Source of the DNA: Lineus longissimus
Taxonomy: Eukaryota; Nemertea; Pilidiophora; Heteronemertea; Lineidae
Assembly (NCBI RefSeq): GCF_910592395.1
Contig: NC_088326.1
Location: 8,373,001 to 8,437,000, forward strand
DNA length: 64,000 bases
Direction: 5' to 3'
Shown: positions 54,206 through 64,000 of the stretch, piece by piece
How positions within the stretch are numbered: position 1 is the first letter of the stretch
Layout: each line of letters starts with the position of its first letter
Position numbers and translations under genes: made by a program
Notes under the pieces: model-generated
Databases searched by the model: none
Told to the model about the DNA's origin: nothing
What the model saw: the letters and a program-made list of their open reading frames with translations, nothing else

Positions 54206-54929
54206 AAACAATAAACCTGGAACAATAGAACACCCGCAAATACTGATGCTTGCTGATGGAGCCTTGGTGTTATTTTCCTAAATCCAAATAGACTCTTTCC
54301 GTCTGTATACATTCATGTGCATAACCTACCTCACTCAGGTAATCCGCTCAACAATTAATCGCCTCTTTGTATTCCGCATACATGAGCATTGCACAGCGCT
54401 GCACCCTGATTCGGGGTTTGATTTTCAAAAGTGCGCAAACACATCTTTGTGGACATTTATGTTCATTTCTGATTCAACGGTACACCACTAACCATCACCA
54501 CCAAAACACATAGATGCCTTTAGCACGAAAATTGGTTGTGCCATCGCTGAGAAATCGGATGTACAAGATAACATCGTAAAGACAGAGACACTGACAATAA
54601 AGTGAATCAAATATATAATCAGTAGATGGTCCAGGAAGTAACGCTCTACACGTTGGGAAACAACCACATTGAACCATTCTATACATTATTGTGAATGAAA
54701 GCGGTCGAGAACGTCATGTTCCCTACCCAATTCTATTATTTACAATGTACAAACGGGGTAATTTCTTTCTTTGTTGTGGTTGCGATAATAAGGGGGAGAT
54801 GATACGGCGGTTTGTACCCTATGGCACAGTGTGCTCTCTGTATGCTGTTTATGCCAATAGCAGCAGTGTGGGACCGCTGACCTAAGAAATCAAATGTGCC
54901 AACAATGATGACTGACGGGGTCATCCCTA
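54206..54929. other. Noncoding, nothing recognised
   Basis: Flank of the Helitron up to the minisatellite; no supported frame. Confidence 0.35.
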
Positions 54930-55223
54930 TGTTCCCTTACCTATATTCCCCCAATAGGTACCTATGTTCCCCGGTACCTATGTTCCCCCAATATGTACCT
55001 ATATTCCGCTGTACCTATGTTCCCCGGTACCTATGTTCCCTCAATATGTACCTATATTCCGCGGTACCTATGTTCCCCGGTACCTATGTTCCCCCAATGG
55101 GTACCTATGTTCCCCCAATAGGTGCCTATGTTCCCCCAATAGGTACCTATATTCCCCCAATAGGTACCTATGTTCCCCGGTACCTATGTTCCCCTATGTT
55201 CCCCGGTGCCTATGTTCCCCGGT
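54930..55223. repeat. Minisatellite (GTACCTATGTTCCCC)
   Basis: Units of about 15-24 bp: GGTACCTATGTTCCCC alternating with CCAATAGGTACCTATGTTCC and variants (CCAATATGTACC, ATATTCCGCG). The overlapping open frames with repeated TYVPPIG or YLCSP peptides are consequences of the repeat and not evidence of a gene. Confidence 0.85.
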
Positions 55224-56264
55224 TAGTTCTGTCTATATTCGACATGACTGACTGTAATCGCTCAACCACGGTTCTGATCTTCATTTGTCGACACCGACAT
55301 GTTCGACAGTCGTGTTCTGTCTAAGACCACAGTTTCTTCTCTTAGTCGACGCTTTTATGGCTGACAGTAAGGACATAGCAACTACGGTTATCAACTTAGT
55401 AAAATGTGAAATGGCCGACAGTCCGGATCATTTACATACCTATTTCACTGGCTTGCTCCTTGGGATTTTAAGAAACAGAGTAGTTAACATCACTGTGCAA
55501 TCTTCAACGTCAATTACAGAGAATGCGTGGACACAAGCGAAAAATGGTCAGATCACGATCCAATAACGATATCAGTAAAATATATAGAAATTGCAAGTAT
55601 CCTTTTTGAATGACAACTGGGTTCGTATACCGCGAAGGTGTTGCGATAATTGGTTGATTTGTTCAGTTCTATAATGTAGCTATTATCTCAACTGCACTCT
55701 ACAGGAGTGACATATGCATCACTGTCTCGCCGCGAAACACTATTTAGACTGTCTCGCCGCGACACACTGTTTATCGATGGAACAAAAATATCGGTGGTCT
55801 GTGCTAAAATATTCATAATGTTGTTTGACGTACGTACATATGCACCTATATAAATGTTGTTATAGCGAATCAAGCTCTCTGAAGCATACTTCGTATGTGG
55901 GAGTGGATGCGGTGATTTGACAACTCCCTGTATCTGAGCTGGACGATTTTAACTTCTTCGAATATTATGTTAAAAATTACGAGTTGTTTACAACAAAATC
56001 TTGCTCCACGCACGTATTGATCGAGGTGCGTCTACGACATCAAATCAAAGAGATTTTTATATCAAACATGTTAAAGGACTGTTTTTCTGAAAGTGTTTGG
56101 CGTTAATACAAAGTGATGACGTCATGGACGCACCTTAGGCCCTTTCCCTCCAGTTTGTATTTGGGAAGTGACAACCAACACAAGTGGGTTCGGCTCAGCG
56201 CTCGTGGGTTTCGACTTGTATTTTGTATACAGTGATAAAGGACCATTGGCTTCAATAAGGACAA
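55224..56264. other. Noncoding, with a small 27 bp duplication
   Basis: ACTGTCTCGCCGCGAAACAC at 55721 is repeated at about 55748 as ACTGTCTCGCCGCGACACAC. A plus frame at 55285-55566 (MADSKDIATTVINLVKCEM onward) is protein-like but has no supporting motif. Confidence 0.35.
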
Positions 56265-56266
56265 TA

Positions 56267-56832
56267 CAGAGTGGCTCAATAAAAATGATACACTTACAAA
56301 ATGGTTAACATCTTTTATTGTTTTGGCATTTACCCTCAAACATATATATGTACTTGAAGAGCAAGCTCTCTCGATTAATTGACGCCACCAGAATCATAAT
56401 CCGTCCATGGTTGACTGCACATGATAGATTTTATTGACTCATGTGAAATCTCATTTGCGCCAACTTCTCAGTGGTTAAACAGGACAAAGAGGAAGCATTC
56501 CCAACATTTAATTTTATTCACAGTTGAACACAAATAGGAAAATTACAAAATGGATTTGTTAAATGTCAATCTTCACCTGTGAATGAAAATTAAAATGTTA
56601 TAGACTGCTTCCTCTTTGTCCTTTGCCCTGTTCAACCAGTGAAAGGTTGGCGCAAGTCAAATTTCACACTAGTCAATAAAATATGTCCTGCGCAGTCAAA
56701 CATGGAAGGATTTTGAATCTACTGGTATCAAATTAATCGAGAGAGCTTGTTCTTCAAGTACAAGTATGTTTGAGGTAAATGCCAAAATCATTAACCATTT
56801 TGTAAGTGTAACATTTTTATTGGGCCACTCTG
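56267..56832. repeat. 566 bp TA-flanked palindromic MITE
   Basis: Left end CAGAGTGGCTCAATAAAAAT and right end the complement ATTTTTATTGGGCCACTCTG. Matching arms run about 250 bp each, including AAAATGGTTAA, CTCTCTCGATTAATT, GGACAAAGAGGAAGCA and their inverses. TA stands outside both ends (56265-56266, 56833-56834). Noncoding. Confidence 0.85.
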
Positions 56833-56834
56833 TA

Positions 56835-59800
56835 TAACCCAGCTATCGCATGCCCAGTCACTTCCTATTCTACATAGTTTCCATCAAGAAATTGCACAAA
56901 AAAAGGAAAAAAAATTCACGCTTTTCCGACGTTGACTTCGATTTGGCCCGAGTTAGCCGCCATGAGCCAATCCTTTCCGTGTGGAACAAGGCACAAGCAC
57001 TAGCAAGGCGCTTCCTTGAGCCATGGATCTACCATGTGATGACTTGGTGTAGGTTACCAACCTCTACAACCGGGGTCTACTTGATTCGCATTCAAAATGG
57101 CTGCACCACTAGATCCTGGATACTGGCGGTGACCTATGACCCGGGCACTACGTGTCAGCACTGTTTCAACATGACCAAAATCCGTTTGTAGCCTACCAAA
57201 TAATTGTAAAATTGACCAATTATCTCAGGATGTATACAGATAAAGAAGCCTCATACTCAAATATGGAAATGAATCAACAAAAGGGATTTTGAAATAAAAT
57301 GTTAACAGTGCTCGCGCGATTGGGATTTGTAACACGTGCTTCTTCGGAGTGCCCGCATATGGCCCGACTAAATGACACAATTTTTCTTGTAGAGGCAATT
57401 ATTTTTTTATATCAGCGTTAGCTCATATATTATCCGTGTCCATGAAGATCTATTATGCCGCCAATTGATTTGTGATCGCATCAGGGTTTATGGTTATGTA
57501 GACTGATAAGTCGCCCTTTTTGCCGATTCAATAAGCCATGAATATGCCAAGTGTCAAAACATTATTTACATCTTATTTGCATGTCAAATGTTATTCGTTG
57601 ACCAATCAAATATGTTTCAGTTCAACTTGACAGAAGCGGTAGTGCAAGTGATCATAGGAGCGCGCAATGACCCATGGGTAAACGAGGTTGGAGGTTACAC
57701 ACTAGTAATTCACTGCGCGAGACTAGGTTGTAAAGAAAAAATTGAATTTGAATTTCTGATAGATGACCCAGGCACCAGAATGGATAAGTTTTCCATTAAG
57801 AATACATATTTTTTTAATGAATTATGAATTTCTTCTCCATAAAAGGAAAATAATGATGAAAGTTCAGTTCAGTAGCCTTAATATTGTGGTCTCACAGCCG
57901 AAAATTCGAGGTGTGGATATACTTGTCGTAAAGAAATTTTCCTTTAATAGCGTTTAACTGCATTGTCACAATCTTTGCATAAAAGTGTGAACGCCACCAT
58001 GCCAATCATGTTCCGTGTCAAAGGATTACCTCAAGTGTATTTGAAGTGACAGTAGCATCGTAAAATGTCATCAAAAGAATAACCAATAATCAAGGACCTA
58101 ATAAAAACCGCAGACATTCGTAAGAGTCCATATCCCTAGTTCAGTGTATTACGCATACCTGATCATCCCGGGATTCGTGCTATTATGATAGGCTGTTTCT
58201 CTGGGTACCATCACACCAACTGTATAAACGGTAATATAAACTTAGAAAAATTACTCGGCCTACCTGCCACGGCAAATTATCCAAGTAGGTACTGTATATC
58301 ACCCTCCAATAGAAATCCGCCGGATTCTTATAAAAACTTGCTGTTGAAAATGTTACCCTGAACCCCCATCCTGGCATAACCAATGGTTTTTAATATCGGC
58401 CTACTCTGCTTGTCGATATTTTTTGTAGTTGACGAAGGAGTTAACAAAGACTGATCTCAGTGTGCTGAACCCCCAACGGATTAATTATGCTATTTTTACC
58501 CAATGCATTGATACCAGTGACAGGCCTGTTTTGAAATAGATGGAGGCCTACACAATGTTAGGCATCTCAGCTACCCATGCACTCCCGGTACCCAATGCCA
58601 ATATTGGACCGAATGGGCATGAAGATCCCAATTAAAACGCAAGCCCAACGGACAATACTCAATTAAGAATAGTCTTTGATGAAGGTCTTGGGCAAAAGGC
58701 TTTATATAAGCTATGGGAAATTGATGTCCAGCAACATTAGCAAGTCCTATCCTTGTTAGTCTATGCCCTGGGTGCCTCTGCAGATACCTCAAATATTGAC
58801 AGCTGTGTGATGGAACACTTTAAGACAGACAAGGTCCCTTCTTAATCAAGGGCTCTGACAAAGACAGTGCAGTTCTGTCTCTCTAGGCATAACAACTCCC
58901 CATTGATGCAACTCCACGAGTTTGTCCCTATCAGGCCTCTCTGCAGAACGTTCCCTTTAATGGCGGGGCTCCCAGGGATTCCCCACCCTGATGCAAGACC
59001 ACCATCGATTTTTTTAGCCTTTTAGCAGTTCAATTGTCAATGTTTGACCGCGACGCATCAAATACTGCGTGGGGTTGTGAATCGGAAATTTTGATAGTAT
59101 TCCGGACAGTCGGGCAGGTAAATGGTGAAAACTAAACTGGTAGTTGACGACGGAAATTTTTGGATAATCGTCAAATTAGACAGACATTGATATTTCCACT
59201 CTTTTCAGCCAACTGGCCGAAAAATCTCAAAACACGCCCCCTAGTACCAAATTAGCAAAATTCAAAATTAATTTTTTCATCAGATAATTTCTTTATACCT
59301 GATGACTTGCCATAGCAAATATTTTTTCAATACCTCTCCAAATATGTACTCGATAGTTAAAAACATGCACTCGTCTAATTGATAGGCTTGGACCCTCCAA
59401 CCTATGAAGATTCATTGGTGGTATTGTCTCCCCTAAATTCTGGACTAAAAAAATTGTACATGCATTAGAATTGAAGGCTGGATGATTTCAGGGCCAATGT
59501 CATGTTTCATAAGATAAAAGGCAGCCAAATGTACTTAAAGTGGAATAATAAATTCAGATTAAGTAATGCATACTTTTCCTGCTGATTGCGGTAAATTTTC
59601 ATAGGAATTCCCTTAAAATTCATAACTATCAAACATATATTATTCTCCATATTCGCTCCAAAAATCCAAAATAAATCCTCGCCAGCATATACTCGACGCA
59701 AGGGCCCAACGCGCCGCGTAGCGGCAAAAAAGCGAAGCTGGCGAAACATTTATAACGGGTCACCGTCACTTATTATTGGACTTATAGCGCATTTACGGGG

Positions 59801-60089
59801 TTGCAACTATTTTGCTTTATAGTGTCACCAGGAAAGAAAAGCATGCGACCTAACGCCGATCTATTTGTATAAAGTGATAATTGGAAGGTATATAGTAGGA
59901 AATATCAATAAAATAATCATTCCATGTCGTCTTTTGAGGGCATTTTTGATTGTAAAAAATATATGTGTACGTCACCGTAGTCTCTGCAATGATAATTTTA
60001 TCAGAGCAGTCTCGCGCAAGTAGAAGTTCTTTACCTATTAGTTCTTCACTTATTAGTCTCAACGTCTGGCGCAAAGCCAGACGTTTTCC
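56835..60089. other. Noncoding, nothing confirmed
   Basis: Contains plus and minus short frames without motifs, e.g. 57588-57827 and 58571-58792. A GC palindrome (GCCGCGTAGCGGC at about 59711) has no Helitron context. Confidence 0.35.
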
Positions 60090-60231
60090 ATTACGATTTC
60101 ACTACGATGTTTGACAAGAAGGAGCAGTGCGCGAGATATGCTAATGAGCAGACTTCCCTCGCTTGAGTTTCTGAAGAATGTTCCATATCGCGTTAAGCTC
60201 ATCACTACTGATTATGACAGGCGTGCAACGG
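60090..60231. repeat. Dispersed repeat D1, copy 1
   Basis: About 140 bp (ACGATTTCACTACGATGTTT through ATGACAGGCGTGCA) that recurs at 63336-63475 in the same orientation with few changes. The homology stops at the start of the Foldback-like element. Confidence 0.8.
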
Positions 60232-60242
60232 TAGGTATCTGC

Positions 60243-61520
60243 TCCCCGGTATCAGGACACTTCCCCCCTGGACATTTGCCCCCCGGACTTCTGCCCCCGG
60301 ACTTCTGCCCCCCTAGGACATCTGCACCCCGGATTTTTGCCCCCCGGACACTGCCCCCCGGATTTTTGCCCCCCGGACATTAGCCCCCCTATGACTTCTG
60401 CCCCCTAGGACATCTGCCCCCCGGACATTTGCCCCCCGGACATTAGCCCCCATAGGATTTCTGAATACATCTTTTCTATTTATAGTAACGATAATTCTAT
60501 ATATAGTAACGTCGCGGAATGCTATTCCGATGCTTGTGAAGGGATAGGCTTGCGTAGCTAAGCCCGAATAAAAAAAAAGTTAGCTGGCGTCCCCCTTCCT
60601 ACCCGACAAAGTGCTCGAGAGCCAAAAAAAATGTATAGTGCATTTTACACTAGAATGTACACCTACCCGGATTTTATCATGATTCAGATTTTTTTTTATT
60701 TGCTCAGCAGCTATATTTTCAGCCTTAAAATGAATTAAAAAAAACAAAAACACCTCCCCCTACCCACCTCCTCCCAGTAGCAAGGACGCTAACCAGCTTT
60801 TTTTAAAGTGGCCTAATGAAACTCCTTTTCTGAGAAATGCCTCTGTCATACAATGTTTCTGTAAATCTATTTTTAGTACATGTACATGTATATCTGATGT
60901 TTTGAAACGTGTTTGTTGTTTGATTAAAATAGAAAACTTCACATGACACCTCCGTCTCCTTCCACCATCACAACCAATCAAGAAATGAAGTTATAGTACA
61001 GGTCAAAGAAGGTAATGATTATTTAAATTATTTTGTGCTGAAAATTACTGAAGGGTGGCCTACCCGCTACCTTCAGTAATTCTGCTACCTTCAGTAATTT
61101 TCATTTAAAAGAAATACAGCAATCCTTACCATTCTTACATTTGACCTATGGATTGCCCTGGAGTAATGCACATAAGTATGCTCTTAAATCTATTAATACA
61201 GGCCAAAGCTGATCATCCTGCTACTCTTGGACTGACCGACTCATCCAAGTTCTCTTTGACTGTCCCCGGTGGTAAATGTCCGGGGGCAGACGTCCTAGGG
61301 GGGCAGCAGTCCTAGGGGGGCTAATGTCCGGGGGGAAAATGTCCGGGGGGCAGATGTCCTAGGGGGGCAGAAGTCCTAGGGGGGCTAATGTCCGGGGGGC
61401 AAATGTCCGGGGGGCAGATGTCCTAGGGGGGCAGAAGTCCTAGGGGGGCTAATGTCCGGGAGGCAAAAATCCGGGGGGAAAGATCCGGGGGGCAGATGTC
61501 CGGGGGGCAAATGCCCTAGA
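60243..61520. mobile_element. Foldback-like element with minisatellite arms
   Basis: Left arm 60243-60463 is an array of 14-20 bp units such as GCCCCCCGGACATTTG, CCCCCCTAGGACATCTG and GCCCCCCGGACATTAG. Right arm 61262-61520 is the same array inverted (GGGGGGCAGATGTCCTAGGG and GGGGGGCTAATGTCC). A ~800 bp unique core separates them. Tandem repeats inside inverted arms are the hallmark of Foldback elements. The core encodes nothing obvious. Confidence 0.6.
61018..61105. repeat. Small inverted repeat in the core
   Basis: GAAAATTACTGAAGG and CTACCTTCAGTAATTTTC flank a centre repeating CTACCTTCAGTAATT. A hairpin with a ~15 bp stem. Confidence 0.6.
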
Positions 61521-62210
61521 ATCCTACTCCCCAACTTCCACCCTAATACGGTACAATAAGTTACCATTTGATGGGAATGGGACAATGCCCTCACTGTGTA
61601 TGGAGTCATAGGGATAAGAAGACATTATTCATTAGTGTTGGTACAAGTGATTTTGCCCAAAAAGCATGCGCATTCAAAAAACAAAATATGCAAGGTATCA
61701 CGTACATGACATGATGACCATGACGACGTGCAGAAAGTGCACTGGCCAGTGCATACCCTATGGCTATGTACTAGTAAACATGGTAAACATGAACAACATC
61801 ATTATTCATCGGCAGTTCATTTTACTCCGAGCTTTTCCTGAAACATATAGCCATGATGATTAGGCCTACCATGTACCATGACCAATAACAGCACTAGATC
61901 ATGTAGATGTCAACAAGTTCACATGAACCGTATAATCTCGTATGGCGCATGTGGGGCATGCGTCCAAACCAAAGCCCCAAAATCACTTGTTTTGGTCTAT
62001 TTCACTTGTGTTTCCCCCGTCTCCCAGTCCATAATACATTTACAGTTTACAATCCCCGATCATGGCCCAACAAAAGGTCATCGGTTGACTAAAGGAACAC
62101 AACTGTTCAATGGATTTATAGTTGAATGCGATCAAACTACGTCTTTTCAATCGTGGATTGTAAATTTAACCCCATGGGCCTAGGGAAGGCCCTATAACAA
62201 TACTTTCGAC
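61521..62210. other. Noncoding, nothing recognised
   Basis: Only short frames with no domain content. Confidence 0.35.
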
Positions 62211-63120
62211 ACAGTTATTATCTCCGCTGCCTCCACCATGTTACACACAGTGCTCACTGCTGATTCTAAAATGCGCCACCTAGTCAAAACAGGACATATG
62301 TTCTTCTAGGAATAGATCTCTTTCCAATATTTCGTCATTCCACTATCGTCATCACCTCATCATACTTTCATTGACATTACAGGCACACATCCACAGAGCA
62401 CTCTTCAAATCATCTACACAGTGGTTATCCAACTAGGATTATAAAGGTAATTTCTTAGCCCCACACAGTGGGTTTCAGTCTTGATAAAGGGGCACTATTG
62501 CTAGCAGCTAGGTAGGCAAGATAAAGTTAGACGAAGTAGCCGATAGGAGTCTCTCACCCCTCAAAGTCCGTCACAACTATTCAAGCTTGTACAAGGAATA
62601 CATGCAGCGCTGACTCTAACAAGACCCAATGGGAATGTCGCACAGTCATCTGTCAAAAACAAGACCTATGTTGCAGTATGATCTCTTGCCAATATTTAAT
62701 AATTGCACTATCGTCATAACCTCATCATACTTCATTGACATTACAGGTACACATTGACATAGACCACTGTTGCAGTCAACGACACAGTCGCTATCCAAGT
62801 AGCATTATAGAGGTAATTATCATTATCATACCTCATTAGCATGTGAACCAATCACGTCGCGTCCTTTGCGATCACGGCAAAGCCTCATGGAATAATGTCT
62901 TTCACCGTTGAATAATTTTTCATATTCCATGCCTACAACTTCAATTTCTTCATATTCCATGGCTAGAAGTTCAATATTAATATAATATCCAAGATAAAGT
63001 TACAAGAAGTAGTCAATAGGGGTCTCTCACCTCTCACTGTATGTCCACACTATTCACGCTTGTACGAGGAATACATTCAATGCTGAATCTAACAACACCC
63101 AGGGCCCTTACTCTGTATAT
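62211..63120. repeat. Diverged tandem duplication, ~350-470 bp units
   Basis: ATCTCTTTCCAATATTTCGT at about 62325 recurs at about 62680; CACTATCGTCAT.ACCTCATCATACTT and TTGACATTACAGG.ACACAT follow in both. GATAAAGTTA..AGAAGTAG and GGAGTCTCTCACC at 62520-62610 recur at 62993-63080. The second unit holds ~117 bp extra. The block GCAGCTAGGTAGGCAAGATAAAG at ~62505 is also present inverted at ~63722. Noncoding. Confidence 0.7.
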
Positions 63121-63335
63121 TAGTCACTGGAAGATGGCCCATTTCACTCCTTGCTTCTACTTCACCTATAGTCTCATTGCAAACGCCTCAGTTCTATGAT
63201 ATCACATTCACTTTCAGCTGTCATGCAACGCAACAACTGTGCTATCTGCCATCGCACATCAACGAAGAAGTGAAGCCGCCCACATTCCACCTCACGTCTG
63301 TTCGACCAGCTGCAATCCTCGAGGACGCCCCACTG

Positions 63336-63475
63336 TACCACGATTTCACTACGATGTTTGACAAGAAGGAGCAGTGCGCGAGATAGGCAAATGAGCAGAC
63401 TTCCCTCGCTTGAGTTTCGGAAGAATGTTCCATATCGCGCTAAGCTGACCACTGCTGACCATGACAGGCGTGCAT
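63336..63475. repeat. Dispersed repeat D1, copy 2
   Basis: Counterpart of 60090-60231, same orientation. Longer flanking sequence GGCGTGCATTGG continues beyond the point where copy 1 stops. Confidence 0.8.
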
Positions 63476-64000
63476 TGGACTGGTACAGGTTGGAACTGAA
63501 CATTGAATATGCTGGTAGTGACGCTTTCTGATGAGAAGTTGGTCGTGACTGATGCAGTATCCTTGGACTTGTCCACAGCATCGTTCAATCATTGCTCTCT
63601 GTGCTGCCTTGATTCTGTACTTACCCAAATACTAAGACCAAATGCCTGTTGACTGTGCTTTAAGAGAGACTGGCGCCATGCCTAGAGATATGACTGACCC
63701 CTATTGGCAAATTTGTATGACTTTATCTTGCCTACCTAGCTGCTGCCTATAGTCTCCCTTTTAACTGCGGAGTACTTCAAAGTCGATAAAATGCCATGTT
63801 CCACCTTTTAATGTGTTCAGACCGCCATTTTCAAAATAATCAAGTCAGGACACTGCCTTCTAGTCTCATAATAAATTTTGCTTTCCTCAATAATAACATT
63901 TCTTCTTCTTCAATGCTTTCATCATTCAAAACTTCTCCTCCTCTGACTTTTACAGGGGTACAGTCATGGCAATCAAAACCCAAATACTGAGACCAAATGC
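63476..64000. other. Noncoding right edge
   Basis: AATACTGAGACCAAATGC at the very edge echoes AATACTAAGACCAAATGC at 63628-63645, so a direct repeat of about 350 bp spacing may continue outside the window. No gene. Confidence 0.4.

Noticed and set aside
55285-55566. 93-codon plus frame as a gene
   Set aside because: Peptide-like, but no acceptor/donor pair, motif or conservation evidence.
57588-57827. 79-codon plus frame
   Set aside because: No motif and no splice context; random expectation.
59700-59745. Second Helitron 3' end from the GC palindrome GCCGCGTAGCGGC
   Set aside because: No CTRR-like terminus at the right distance and no Helitron coding sequence nearby.

Overview
The window is animal nuclear DNA, not prokaryotic: coding sequence lies in short exons bounded by GT/GC donors and pyrimidine-rich AG acceptors, and most of the rest is introns, intergenic DNA and decayed eukaryotic transposons. 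The transposon mix (PIF/Harbinger and ISL2EU-like, Tc1/mariner, pogo/Tigger, Helitron, BEL/Pao, Ty3/gypsy, several non-LTR retrotransposons, many foldback MITEs) and the frequent AGGCCT-centred palindrome suggest a marine invertebrate, perhaps an echinoderm or related deuterostome. The species cannot be fixed from the sequence alone.

Layout. 1-1.5 kb: a chromodomain gene on the minus strand (two exons, partial at the window edge, with a GC-AG intron), head-to-head with a plus-strand GIY-YIG nuclease fragment. 3.2-3.8 kb: a minus-strand gene with a C2H2 zinc-finger exon, downstream of a CRE-like promoter cluster. 5.9-9.7 kb: a plus-strand gene of at least five and probably six short exons, unrecognised by family; all junctions from exon 2 onward are phase 0. 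It carries a MITE and a 5'-truncated LINE in its introns. 11.2-12.9 kb: a cluster of imperfect inverted repeats. 13.6-16.5 kb: a BEL/Pao reverse transcriptase scrap, then about 14 units of a degenerate ~132 bp satellite. 16.8-18.6 kb: an internally deleted ISL2EU/Harbinger DNA transposon with terminal inverted repeats and AT target duplications. 19.2-25.4 kb: a transposon graveyard (gypsy RT, LINE RNase H, mariner, Tigger, BEL/Pao, and a Harbinger relic with transposase and convergent Myb-like ORF). 29.0-31.1 kb: a 679-codon minus-strand exon encoding a Ser/acidic-rich protein with a C-terminal coiled coil, whose splice acceptor lies 30 bp from a 1.1 kb TA-flanked transposon. 32.5-46.7 kb: LINE remnants, a four-unit ~300 bp tandem array and MITEs. 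46.7-53.7 kb: mostly empty noncoding DNA with homopolymer runs. 53.7-54.2 kb: a Helitron helicase tail with its 3' hairpin. 54.9-64 kb: a GTACCTATGTTCCCC minisatellite, a 566 bp palindromic MITE, a Foldback-like element with minisatellite arms, and a diverged tandem duplication near the right edge.

The supported host genes are the chromodomain gene, the zinc-finger gene, the multi-exon gene at 5.9-9.7 kb and the 679-codon gene. None of the transposons looks intact. All calls come from reading motifs, splice signals and reading frames; no database search was possible.
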